64,000 nucleotides of DNA, taken from Raphanus sativus (taxonomy: Eukaryota > Streptophyta > Magnoliopsida > Brassicales > Brassicaceae). The stretch spans positions 27,813,043 through 27,877,042 of the forward strand of contig NC_079516.1 of assembly GCF_000801105.2 (NCBI RefSeq). Direction: 5' to 3'. Position numbers and translations under genes: made by a program. Position 1 is the stretch's first letter. Each line of letters starts with the position of its first letter. The notes below the pieces were generated by a model. It saw nothing but the letters and a program-made list of their open reading frames with translations, was not told the DNA's origin and ran no database searches. Positions 34,249-45,400 of the stretch are shown piece after piece.

Positions 34249-36876
34249 GCACCTCTATTACCTTATAGGGACCTTCCCATCCAGGAGCGAGTTTTCTGGC
34301 TTATTTGTCCCTTGTGTGGTCACAGACTCGCCTTAGGACCCAATCCTCTTTCTGGAAGGTTCTGGATCTGACCTTTTTGTTGTAGCTCTTGGCTACTTTC
34401 AACTGGTAGGATGCATTTCTAAGGCGGGCCGCCTCCCTCTTTTCATCGAGTAGGTCTAGACTCAGTGACATTAGCTCGTTGTTCTCCTCCTAGGAGAGAA
34501 ATTCAGAGACCATGGTCCTTACGTGCACCTATGTGGGTATCACCGCTTCAGCACCATAGACAAGAGAGAAGGAAATCTCCTGGGTAGTCGTCTTCGGGGT
34601 TGTCCGATAGGCCCAGAGTACTCCATGTAGCTCTTCTGCCCATCGCCCATGGGCGTCTTCAAGATGCTTCTTGAGCATGTTCACCACTGTCTTATTAGTG
34701 GATTCGGCTTGACCGTTAGATTGGGGGTGTCGTGGTGCTGAATAGGAAAGCTTGATGTTCCAGTCCTTGCAAAACTTTCGGAAGTTGTAGCTTGTGAACT
34801 GGGGTCCGTTGTCTGTGACAATCTCATGGAGAGTTCCGAAGCGTGTGATCACGTTAGTCCATAGGAATTTCCTGATCTGGAGATCCGTTATCCTGGCTAG
34901 TGCTTCAGCTTCTACTCACTTCGTGAAGTAATCGGTTACGACTAGGAGAAAGATCTTTTGTCCCGGTGCCATAGGGAATTTCCCCACGATGTCCATGCCC
35001 CACTTTCGGAAGGGCCAAGGAAAAGTTAGCGATTTGAGATTCTCTGGTGGAAGGTTGGAGACTGGTGCGTGCTTCTGGCATTGGCTACAGAGCTTGGCCT
35101 GTTTGAAGGACTCCGTCGCCATGGTTGGCTAGTAGTATCCAGCCCTTCTGGCTCTGAGTACCAGGCTCCGACCACTAGAATGGGAACCACACTCTCCCTC
35201 GTGAAACTCTTCTAGTATACTAGCGGCTTCTCTAAGGGTAAGACATCGTAGATAGGGTCCTGAAAAGGATCTTCGGTATAGTTTCCCCTCGGAAAATAGT
35301 ACCTTGCAGCTTGGCGCCTTATCTTTCGACTTTCGCCTCGATCTTCAGGCAAGGTGTCATACCTTAGATAGCTAATGATGAGAGTCATCCAGGTCTCTCC
35401 TTCGTCTACTACGGATACTTCTTCAGGCTCCGTCTCCTTTTCGGTTGTGGGCCATTGGAGTACTAGTAGTGGGATGCTCATGTGACTTGTAGTTTCTAGG
35501 GCGGACCCTAGATTAGCTAGAACGTCGGCCTGGGAGTTGTGCTCCCTAGGGATCTGGGTGAGCTTACAGTGTCGGAACCTGTCGAGTAGTCGCTTAGCCA
35601 CGGATAGGTACCTGATCATACTCGGATCTTTCGCATGGTAGTCTCCTTGGACTTGGCTTATGATCAGCTGTGAGTCGCTGAAGACCTAGATGTCTTCTAC
35701 TCCCATCTATTTGGCGAGTTTCTACGTCTAGCAATGATTTGCTCACGTAGTAGATATGATGTAGTTTCCTCCCTTCACCCCTTACTAGGACCGCACTGAC
35801 TGCATGCTCTGATACCGCCAGATAGAGTAATAGGACCTCACATTCCAAGGGTTTTGAGAGGAGAGGTGGAGTAGTGAGATAGGCCTTGAGATCAGATAGG
35901 GCTTGCTCACATTTATCAGTCCATTGGAAGTCCTTGGGGTCCTTCAGGGTTTCGAAGAAAGCATGCGACTTGTCGGATAGCCTGGAGATGAACCTGCTCA
36001 GGGCGGCCATCCTTCCTGTCAGTCTTTGCACCTCCTTCAATACCTCTGTGGGTAACTATATACCCTACGAACTTCCCAGAGCTTACCCCGAACAAGCACT
36101 TTGAAGGGTTCAGCTTCATGTTGTATCTCCTGAGAGTGGTGAAGGCTTGTAGAAGGTGTGAGATATGGTCCTCGGCGTCCAGGAATTTTACCAGCATATC
36201 ATCAATGTAGACCTCCATGGTCTGTCCTTTATGATCAGCGAACATCATGTTGACAAGCCTTTTGATAGGTCGAGCCTGCGTTCTTTAATCCGAAGGGCAT
36301 GACCTTGTAACAGTAGATGCCCCTTGAGGTCATGAATGAGGTCTTCTCTTGTTCGTCAGGATGCATTAGGATCTGGTTATATCCGGAGAACGCATCCATG
36401 AAGCTCATCAGCTGATGACCAGCAGTCGCGTCGACTAGCTTATCGATGTGAGGCAAGAGGAAGGGGTCTTTAGGACATGATTTGTTAAGATCCGTGAAGT
36501 CGATACAGACTCTCCACTTCCCGTTCTTCTTCTTGACGACCACTACATTAGCTAACCATTCCGGGTATTGCACCTCTCGTATGAATCCGGCATCCAGTAG
36601 GTTCTTGACCTCTTCGTTGATTATCTCGTCCCTTTCAGGAGGGAACTTCCTCCTCTTCTGTCTGACATGAGGAAGCATTGGATCCACTTTGAGTTGATGC
36701 ATGATGACGTCGGGATCGATTCCAGGCATGTCCTCATGGGACCAGGCGAAGCAATCGGAGTTGGATCTTAGGAAGTCGACCAATCTTCGTCTCAGACCTT
36801 CTAGAAGCTTGGAGTCTGTCTTTAAGTTTCGACCTAAGTTCCCTTCTGTGAGTGGGACCTCGTCCATTCCTTCCAC
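34249..36876 (-). pseudogene. Gypsy pol: RT, RNase H, integrase (copy 1)
   Basis: In order on the minus strand: RT fingers and palm (KKKNGKWRVCIDFTDLNKSC, FMDAFSGYNQI and MPFGLKNAGSTYQ, 36260-36560), the catalytic YIDDML (36205), RT thumb and RNase H with shifts (35594-36040), the RNase H end (DVLANLGSALE near 35520), the integrase zinc region and MDIVGKF core (34916-35122, with a TGA for Trp just after), and DNGPQFTS/PQSNGQAEST (34700-34810). The C-terminal end is cut off by the 20933-34243 insertion and resumes at 20932-20841. Several frameshifts and stops make it inactive. Confidence 0.9.
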
Positions 36877-36921
36877 TTCCGGCTCTTCGGTATGTGGGGC
36901 CGGAAGCTTCTTCTGTAATTG

Positions 36922-37671
36922 CTATAAGACTTGAGTCTTTCCCTTAAGGGTAGTCTGATAGCAGGACCTAGCATTCTCCTGATCTCCCTTGACCGCCTTG
37001 ATGCCCCAGGGGGTTGGGAACTTGACCAGCTGATGCAAAGTTGAAGCTACAGCTCCCATGTCGTGGATCCAAGGACTTCTTAGTATCACAATATATGATG
37101 AAGGACAGTCGACGACTAGGAATTTTGTGGCTTGATTTATCTCCTCGGCGTACACGGGGAGAAGGACCTCTCCTAAGGTTTGCTTGACCTCTCCACTGAA
37201 GCCTACGAGGGGAGTCGCCTTTCTAGTTAGAGCTGTAGGTTCCAACCCTAGATCGGCGAAAGCCGAATGGAAGATTATTTTGCTGGAGCTCCCATTATCT
37301 ACTAGTATTCGCTTGACCAAACAGTTTGCTATGGTAAGTGAAATGACAAGAGCGTCGTGATTAGGAGCAAGGACCTTCTCTTGCTCCCTTGCAGTGAAGC
37401 TAATCTCGTTTGTTCCAAAGAGTAGGCGCTTAGGACCCTCGGCCTTCTGGCCGTTCCTGGCGTTGCAAGTACTTCTATTGGCAGCGTCACTGCTAATTCT
37501 GCTTACCTCCGATCCGCCTGAGATGACATGGATCACCTGGTCTTGTTGTGGTGGCAATGCGGGAGCTGCCTCGATAGGGAGACCGGGACCTTCCTTATTT
37601 AGAAGGTTCTTGGCCTTATCCGAGAGGAATTCTCTTAGGTAGCCTTTCTTGAGGAGCTCGGCGACTTCCAT
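36922..37671 (-). pseudogene. Gypsy aspartic protease region
   Basis: 250 open codons. The active-site motif is [12 protein letters not shown] near 37290, with DNGS where most retroelements have DTGS or DSGS. Plant Tat-type proteases often show DNGSS. The conserved late motif is altered to [12 protein letters not shown] near 37070. A TAG at the end separates it from the RT frame. Confidence 0.85.
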
Positions 37672-39162
37672 CTTCAGGGATATGCAATCCTCCGTAGTGT
37701 GACCATGGTCACTATGGAATTCGCACCATCGCTTGGGGGTTTCAATTAGCCTTTGCGGCCTTCATCTTAGGAGGCCACTTGATTTGAGGACCCATTTATC
37801 GTAGGACACCAATCAGTTCCGGTTTCGATATCGTAAGATGGGAGATGTCGGGCCATGTGGATACCATCATCCCTTTGGATCTAGGCAAAGGGCGGTGTTG
37901 ATACATGCCCCTACTCGGGGTTACCGGTTTCCCTAGCAGGATTGGGATGAATGGGCTCATCACGATCATTCCTAGTTAGCTTGGAGGACTTCTGATCGTA
38001 CCTCGGACCGGCTTTGGCCCTACTAGCAACATCTTCTTCCCACCTTACTTGAGCCCAAGCACGAGACAATACGCCTTCCATAATCCTGCACTTGTATTTG
38101 ATCAGCTCCTTGTAAAGATCTCCCTCCGGAAGTAAACCCCGCTTAAAGGCTGAGATAGCCGTATCAGCGTTGCACTCAGGGATAGCCACTTTCGCTTGAT
38201 TGAAGCGCGCTATGTAGGAACGAAGGGGCTCGTTCCTATGCTGGAGGATTTCATAGAGATCATCCGAGTTTTTCTCTAGGTCGCGACTGCTGGCAAACTG
38301 CTCTACGAACTTATCGCTAAGGGCTGCAAAGGATTTGATGGACTTGGTAGGCCGGTCAAGGTTGATCCGAATCTCCTGCACATGGTAGCTTCCCGTGCGT
38401 CTCGAGGGATTGCTACTGCTAGCATGCGTTGTTTATACTGGGCGATATGATTGTCGGGATCCCGGTACCTTTGTACATCTTTATTCTCGGGAAAGAGAAC
38501 TTTCGTGGCATCTCAACCGAAGCAATCTCTTCCACGAAAGGTGTATCGGAGTAGGACCCCTTATTACTACTTTGAATATGAGGAGCTACCTTTGGGAGCC
38601 TTTCTACCATAGATTGAATGGTGCCGAACCTTTCGGAGACCACCCTTTCTAAGTAGGCTGCTAGAGCCGGATCTGAGATCCCAGGATCATCGGGTGAGTA
38701 CTCTTCGTCCTCCGTGTCGGAATCGCTATCCACTTACACTTGGGTCCTATCGTTCGCAGCTTCTCGGCCTTCGGGTTCGTTGTCGGCGGAGACGGGTCGA
38801 TGAGGTGCTCCTTCACCATCGCGTGGAGTGTTTAGCGAAGCCATGGGTCGAACCCTAGTTCGGAACCGCTTTCGCTTGTTGCTAATTTCACCGAGGGTAT
38901 GGTTCTCTTGTCGGAGGACAAGATTCTCCGCTTCTATGGCGTCTAGCTTCTTGGCGCTTTGCTGTAGTTACTTGGAGTGTTTTCCAAGTTGGTCTTTTAG
39001 GGTTTGAACTTCTAGGAGAAGTTCAGGACCTCCGGGTATGGTTTCCCGAGCTTTGTGAAGATCGGTAATCTGACTTTGAAGAAACTCGAGCTTGTTGAGG
39101 AGCTCGATATCCCTCGGAGTCATCTCTGCTCGGTTAGTGTCGTCCTCTAGTGTCATCGTCAC
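37672..39162 (-). pseudogene. Gypsy gag remnant
   Basis: Pieces in three frames: an N-terminal coiled coil (38968-39162, starting MTMTLEDD); an acidic stretch then EEIASVEMPRKFSFPRIKMYKGTG broken up at 38419-38733; and the gag core FVEQFASSRD ... ILQHRNEPLRSYIARFNQ (37911-38381). A zinc-knuckle-like [14 protein letters not shown] lies near 37680-37730. Several frameshifts separate them. Confidence 0.85.
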
Positions 39163-39176
39163 GTAGTTGGATCACT

Positions 39177-39195
39177 CCCCTCCTTCTAGCGCCAA
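39177..39195 (-). promoter_or_regulatory. Primer binding site of the Tat-like element
   Basis: TTGGCGCTAGAAGGAGGGG on the minus strand, two bases after the 5' LTR. The position and the TGGCGC start fit a tRNA-primed plant gypsy element. I do not assign the tRNA. Confidence 0.7.
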
Positions 39196-39197
39196 AC

Positions 39198-39639
39198 TGT
39201 TAGAATATTTTTGTGTAAGATCGTTTAAGTACTACGAAATACTAGAGAATTTGTATAACAGAGTTGAATATCGAGAGCAAAGAGATGTTATTGAGTTATT
39301 GATCGGGACTACAATGTTTTGGTGGTGTATGAACCCTAGTTCTAGTCGCCTAAACTCTAATCTCTAAGTCTCGAATTGTCGATCCCTCATTCTAAGGTTT
39401 GGGCTCCCCTTTTATAGTTGTAGATGTCGGCTTCAAGTAATAGAACTCTTCCATAATCGGAAAAATGGAAGTTTCCCTTTAGGCCGAAAACTTCTATTTT
39501 GCTTCAAGGATCGGTTCGATCAAGGGGGTCGGACCTAAGGCAGGGGTCGGTTCCTGGTTCCTTCTTGAGCAAAGGTCCGGAAGTCAAGGACCTATCCGGA
39601 AGCTGGAGAAAACTTATGTGTGGATATTTTTCCCCAACA
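39198..39639 (-). repeat. 5' LTR of the Tat-like gypsy element
   Basis: 442 bp. TGTTAGAATA...CCCCAACA on the plus strand, followed by the GGCCC target duplication at 39640-39644. Confidence 0.92.
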
Positions 39640-40039
39640 GGCCCATTAGCAGTGAATGGTCGGACGTTACAAATGGTATCATAGCTGATTAGTCATCTCG
39701 GTTCTGACCTCAGAGACGTTTTGAGACCTGTCGTGGAGCGCAATGAGGATGTTGCGTTCTTTGAGAGGGGATGAATTGTAACATCCTGAGTTGTGATATA
39801 TTGAAAGGATTAAGAGAATCGATTTGGCTATCTATGTCACCAAAGTTGACTTACCTTTTCCGTCACACATCCGTTTATAACTCCAGAGTTATGCGTGCTT
39901 GAACTGGAGTAGTAAATGGATATGACCTATCGAAAAGTAATTCGCGATAGTGTGTAAATGAGACCAAAGCATATAAAAAGTTTATGTAGCAATGATTTCG
40001 AACCTTCGGAAAAGTTAATGGACCGATCATGGCGTTACA

Positions 40040-40711
40040 AATACATTTATGCGGCACTAGTAACTTCACTAATTAAATAATTAACAACTCTCAATCTATT
40101 TATATACTAAACGATTACTATTATTATTACGATCAAAAGATGGGTTAATTTTTGAGGAAATCAGCCAAAACCTAACTAAACTATAACAATATGTTCTGTT
40201 TCTGCTTGATCTGTACGAGGGTGTAAAAATTACCCAGTGTTATAAAAACTTAATTATTCTATATTATATTTTTACTAGATTAAGATTCATACCTTATGGG
40301 AAATGAAAAAAAAATGTATATATATATATATATTATTTATTTACATTTTACATAATAAATAATAAATATCAAATAGTTGAGAAACCAATAACTATTACAT
40401 ATATAATTAAAGGGAAATTTGGATGCATATACATAGTAGGATTTAAACTTAGTCTTTAACCATAAGAGAAATTAAGCTATGATATTTATGCATTATTTGT
40501 CATATTACTATTTCTCACTTTCACCTTTCTTTTTTATTTTACTTTACAAGTTTATAAATTATAATTTGAATTTGTTATATACTTATTCAAAATATAGATT
40601 TTTTCTGTATATGACATGTTTTAAATGTTGTAAAAGTGACATATATTTGTAAACTGCTCTAATTTTCTTCATAATCCCTATCTCCATATCATACGTCATA
40701 TCTTCCATACT
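40040..40711. other. AT-rich intergenic DNA
   Basis: Includes a TA dinucleotide run near 40316-40334. No gene is seen. Confidence 0.5.
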
Positions 40712-41204
40712 ATTTAAAATTACAGTATAGTGTAATAAGTTTCTTTTCTCTTTTTTGTAATTTATATCTCATTATCTGCCTCTTGATTCTTCTTACTCAC
40801 TAATTGATCAGGTAAAATTTTTTATTCTCTAACACTGTTGCCATTCATCATCTCTCTCTAAAGAAATTTTAAAGAATTTCATATATACAAATTTTGTGGG
40901 TGTGTCGAGTATTCCATACCATAATATGTATAGTATAGTCATGTAATAGATAAAAATTTGGGATTAGAGTTTATGATTAGGGTTTGGGTTTGGAGTATAT
41001 GGTTTGGGTATATGGTTTGGGTTTTGGGTTTGGGTTTAGGGTATATGGTTTGGGTTTATGGTTCATAGTTTGGGTTTAGGGTTTGGGTTTAAGGTATATA
41101 ATTTGGGTTTAGGGTTTGGGTTTAGAATTTTAGATTTGTGTTTAGGGTATATGGATTTGTGTTTGTTTATTTGTCTTTGCCTATACTATATGATTTGGGT
41201 TTAG

Positions 41205-41258
<54 letters not shown>

Positions 41259-41830
41259 TCTCAATTTCTCATATTATACTGTATTTTAAATTACAGTATA
41301 GTATGATACATTTCTTTTTCTTTTCTTTTGAACTTTGTATCTCCATCTCTGCTTCCTAATTCTTCTTACTCACTACTTGATCAGTTACATTGTTTTGTTC
41401 TCCAACACCGTCGCCACTCATCAGCTCTCTCTTTAAAATTTTTTTAGAGAATTTCCTATATACAAAGTTTGTGGGTATGTCGAGTTTTCCATACCATAAT
41501 ATGTATAATATAGTCACGTAATGGATAATGGTTTGGGTTTAGGGTTTAGGATTAGGGTTTGAGTTTAGGATATATGGTTTGAATATATAGTTTGGGTTTA
41601 GGGTTTGGGTTTAGAGTATATAATTTGGGTTTATGGTTCAGAATTTGGGTTTAGGGTTTATGGTTTAGGGTATATGGTTTGGATTTGGGTTTAGGGTATA
41701 TAGTTTGAGTTTAGGGTTTAGGTTTAGGGTTTACGATTTGGTTTTAAGGTTTACGGTTTGGGGTTTAAGGTTTACATTTATGTTTTTGGAATAATCTATT
41801 CTATATCTATGTTATATATAGAATAGTATA
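40712..41830. repeat. Two-copy tandem repeat, about 570 bp each
   Basis: 40712-41285 and 41286-41830 align in order: AAATTACAGTATAGT, CTTCTTACTCACTA.TTGATCAG, a CT-rich segment, GTGTCGAG.ATTCCATACC-type text, and a tract of GGTTTGGGTTTAGGG units. Copy 1 ends in a long CT run. It is non-coding; transcription is unknown. Confidence 0.75.
41208..41262. repeat. CT dinucleotide microsatellite
   Basis: About 25 CT units with one G interruption. Confidence 0.92.
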
Positions 41831-42149
41831 TAGTTCAGCGTTTGTAATACACACACTTACTCTTACGCTCATTTTCCTTAAAGGATTATAATGTCTTATT
41901 ATGGTGCAAATTGACACATTTTTTCTTGCATGGCTATATTCTTAATTGTCAGAGCCCATATGAATATTGAACAAATTGACCCATAATTAAATTAGTGTGA
42001 GCCCATAAATATAAATAATCACTATTATTTATTTACAATCATTTCAAGGTAAACAAAATCTTCACTCAGCTCATGTTTATTGAAAGCTTCACTCAGCTCA
42101 TGTTAACATAGATATACAATATACAAGAGATTTTTATTGAAAGCTTCAC
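41831..42149. repeat. AT-rich DNA with a 27-bp repeated phrase
   Basis: Three copies of GCTTCACTCAGCTCATGTT (two preceded by TTTATTGAAA) lie between 42060 and 42162, just before the gag fragment. Confidence 0.7.
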
Positions 42150-45100
42150 TCAGCTCATGTTTGCTTTCATGAAGCAATATTCATTTTTCGTTGTAATAAG
42201 AGCTTCAAAAGTAGACTTATTGAGCCTGAAACAAGTACCATACAAACATTTAAGGTCGTATACCACACGGTTCAGAGACATAAAATCACAATTTTCAGAC
42301 TTCAACGAGGGAGTGGTCCTTGCGGCCATCAAAAACAGTCTTAATCCAATCAAGAAACCTCCTAACCAGCCGATCAAGAAGGAACCTCTCACCAAAGGAC
42401 AACACTCCTTTTCTTTGAACAACCCGAACCAGAAAAAGACCTTCTACCTCTAACGCTAGCAAGTTATGTTCATATCATCAACGAAAAGCTAACTCCAAAG
42501 AGGAACTGATGAACCTTAAATCGGGAAGGATCACTTTAGCTGGGTGTTGGATATGACCCGAGAAGCGATGGCACTTCTGGAACTAAGATGGATTGAAAGG
42601 ATCGTCAAGAGATGTTGAATGCCTCTTGATATACTCACGATGTATGGCTAACCACCTAAGAACGATTGTAATGCGTTGGCTAACCACTAAACAACATACA
42701 AAGATGATTTGGCTGACCATCAAATCAACAAGCCGGTTCAAACCGATGAACTAGCTAAAGAACTCTCTTTCTCACTCAGAGAAGAAACGAAAATAAACTC
42801 CAAAAATGATATGATTTTATTCATGGATGAGACTACATATTTATAGTGTTTGTAGTCAAAGACTAATAATGAGAAATGTGGAAAACAATACATAGAAATT
42901 AGATATTTGACCAGTCAAGGCACATAAAATAATGCTGAATAGCAAAAATTGCCTTATGCATTTTCAAATCAGAATTTGAAGGTACGATCACCATTTCCGA
43001 CCCTCTTCTCATCTTCATCGAATCTGTTTTGTCTCTTCCTTTGATTTTTTTGTTTCTGCACAAAATCAAACCCGTTAGAAGCAAAATGTTTCTTATCTCC
43101 AAAAATCAGTTACTCCTTTTCAAACACAGTTTTAAAAGGAAAGTTAATGTTTTGAAACCTGATTTGATTTCTTGAGAAGTCCAAACATCCTGAAAACACT
43201 TAATAAAGGCTAGCAATTAAAATCCTCACACTGTCAAAGTGTTTAGCTCTCGATTTTTAGGTGATCACTCAGAGTTCTTTCCACTGGTTCAAAGGATGAT
43301 ATGAAGTCAAAATCAGCAATCAAAAACCAAAAGAAACTTTATGGATAAAAGAAAAGAGAAAGAAAGATAAAGAGATTTTTGTGTGGATCCGCCTTAACTG
43401 TCCTAAGGCTGGGTTTCTCTTCAGCCAGCAGAGTTTCTCTTCCACCACTCCCCCTAGATTTCTCTTTAGAAGTGATTCAACCCAAAAACATTTACTTTTT
43501 AATTGTTTTTTATATGGCGATCACAAGGGAGTAAAGGAACAGCCCGGATCCAAGAAATAAGAAAAGAAAAACTTGGAGAGATGAAAAGATTAAAAGATGA
43601 ATGAAAACAAACCAGCCAAAGTGGCTCTGATACCAAATGATGAACCCTAAATCGTGAAGGATCACTTTAGCTGGGTGTTGGATATGATCCGAGAAGGCGA
43701 TGGCACTTCTGGAACTGAGATGGATTGAAAGGATCGTAAGAGATGCATAATGACTCTTAATATACCCACGATCTAAGGTTAACCACCTAAGAACGATTAT
43801 AATGCGTTGGCTAACCACCAAACAACACACAAAGATGAATTGGCTGACCACAAAATCAACAAGCCTGTTCAAACCGATAAACGAGCTAAAGAACTCTCTC
43901 TCTCTCTCACTCAGAGAAGAAACGAAAATAAACTCCAAAAATGATCTGATTTCATTCATGAATGGGTAATAATGAGAAATGCGGAAAACAATACAAAGAA
44001 ATTAGATATTTGATCAGATCTAGTCAAGGCACAGAAAATAATGTTGACTGGTCAAAAAGGTAAAATTGAGGCAGACTGGTCAAGGTTCGCCAAAGTGTCC
44101 AGGTTCATCCACATTGATCAGGTTCATGGCGGACAGAAGAAGGACACACGCGGTACTGTCCAGATGGTCCGCCGGGTGAGAATCCATGTCCGTCTTCGGG
44201 TCATTCACGACCCAAGCTAAGTATGGCTCGACTATTGTCTTTAGAATGTCGAGATGTCGGGAAAGACGAGCTCTGGTACGGTCAGTTCGGTCTTCTGGTC
44301 GTGGTTCCAATCAAAGCTCCATTCTGGACGTATGCGGGTCAATACAGTGGACAGAACGTGCGGTACGGTCGGTGATCAGCACCAACTGGTGGAGAACCCT
44401 TGGTCGGGTCGAGCTGGTTGACAAGATCGCCACCTTGGGCTGTGTCCATGATCCGAACAGGCCGGTGCTCAATCCACGGCACATCAGGAACGCTGATCCG
44501 TTTAAAGAAATAAGAACAACAAAGAGGAAGGAAACAAAAACGACTCCAGTAGATAAGAAATAACGGTAACACCAAAAAGAAACTTCAAACCTAAAAACAC
44601 TTCTAGCAAATGGAGCAGAGAAATTGAGAAGGAATCACCAAATTCACCTCCACCACCCCAGAAAAAGAGAGTCAACATGACCCGCTAGGGAAGTACATCG
44701 ACACTGACAAAGCCCGACAAGGCCAACGAATTGAATCCTGAATCCACCTCGCATACAAACAACACAAAAATAACTTGACGCTTTTCTGAAAAGCGTGATA
44801 AGGCCAAAAAATAAAATCCCAACTCCCCCGTATACCGACAAGACAAAAGTATTTTGATGTTTCAAAAAATCCAACAATGCTGATTACCCCGACTTTGTCC
44901 CACGGTAAGACGATATAAACTCGATGTTTCAAAAATCAGTGAAACAGAACGATGTTGAATACATAGTTCAAGAATTTTTTTTGAGAAATCAACTGCTCGT
45001 CCTACGACCTCGATCTGTGTGAGGGTCCAAGATACTAGCCCCTTCCTCTGAAGAAAAGAATTGACTTCATTAATGAAGGTTCGAAGTTATGTAATTTTGT

Positions 45101-45400
45101 GAACTCAATAAAGGCATATCAAAAAAAGAGCTGAAAACAATATAGGAACACGAGCACCAATTACCGGATCCGACTACGAAATAACCTTTCACGAACACGA
45201 GAATGTCGACCTCGACAAGCCTCACAATGACACATTTATCATGCACCTAGGCATTGGAGGATGCAAGCTCTCACAATTAATAGTTGACACATGTGGTTGA
45301 TGTCCTTTTCTATGATTCCTTCAAACGAATGGGTTATAACATTATTACTAAAATAGAATTAACACCATTAATTGGCATCGTCGGAAAAAAATGACCTATT
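42150..45400 (+). pseudogene. Decayed gypsy gag and protease, split
   Basis: 42190-42506 reads SLKQVPYKHLRSYTTRFRD then a GVVLAAIKNSL block, the gag core of a plant gypsy element. After the insertion at 42507-44486 the frame resumes as ADPFKEIRTTKRKETKTTP (44492 on). The protease remnant is at about 45180-45390 (PHNDTFIMHLGI, then LIVDTCG in place of the VDTGSS site, and FLQTNG in shifted frame). RT onward is absent. Confidence 0.75.
42507..44486 (-). mobile_element. Small non-autonomous LTR element
   Basis: The repeat starting TGATGAACC occurs at 42507 and 43638. On the minus strand a primer site TTTGGTATCAGAGCCA (43622-43637) follows the 43638 repeat, so the 5' LTR is 43638-44486. The outer borders TG...CA are flanked by GGAAC (42502-42506 and 44487-44491), and the gag frame around resumes correctly. 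The other LTR copy matches for only about 430 bp and lacks the distal part. The interior is non-coding. Confidence 0.72.

Larger units (their letters stand above)
14929..39639 (-). mobile_element. Tat-like Ty3/gypsy element, nested and duplicated
   Basis: The LTRs at 14929-15367 and 39198-39639 (TG...CA) are flanked by the duplication GGCCC at 14924-14928 and 39640-39644. Gag, protease, RT, RNase H and integrase remains run on the minus strand from 39162 downward. An antisense reading frame (15841-17200) lies between integrase and the 3' LTR, a layout known for the Tat lineage. The span includes a 13.3-kb later insertion and a 1.9-kb internal duplication, so the original element was about 9.5 kb. 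All genes are broken. Confidence 0.88.
13889..40039 (+). mobile_element. TRIM retrotransposon, split by later insertions
   Basis: A TG...CA repeat starts TGTAACATCC at 13889 and again at 39777. The left LTR is 13889-14928 plus 39645-39671 (minus its MITE insert, roughly 350 bp). The right LTR is 39777-40039 (263 bp, with a deletion near its end). The interior is only about 105 bp. It holds a primer binding site like initiator Met-tRNA (TGGTATCATAGC at 39674) and a purine tract (GAGAGGGGATGAA) before the right LTR. Short LTRs, a tiny non-coding interior, a PBS and a PPT define a TRIM. I found no matching 5-bp target duplication at the outer borders. Confidence 0.8.

Noticed and set aside
41138..41359. 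Hydrophobic small protein
   Set aside because: Its residues come from a CT microsatellite and TTTAGGG-type repeats. No conserved domain or start context.
43510..43959. Minus-strand membrane-like protein of 149 codons
   Set aside because: It spans the primer site and LTR border of the small LTR element, so it is a chance frame.
44080..44575. Gene in the 44.1-44.6 kb open frames
   Set aside because: Most lies within the LTR of the non-autonomous element, and the end is the resumed gag remnant.
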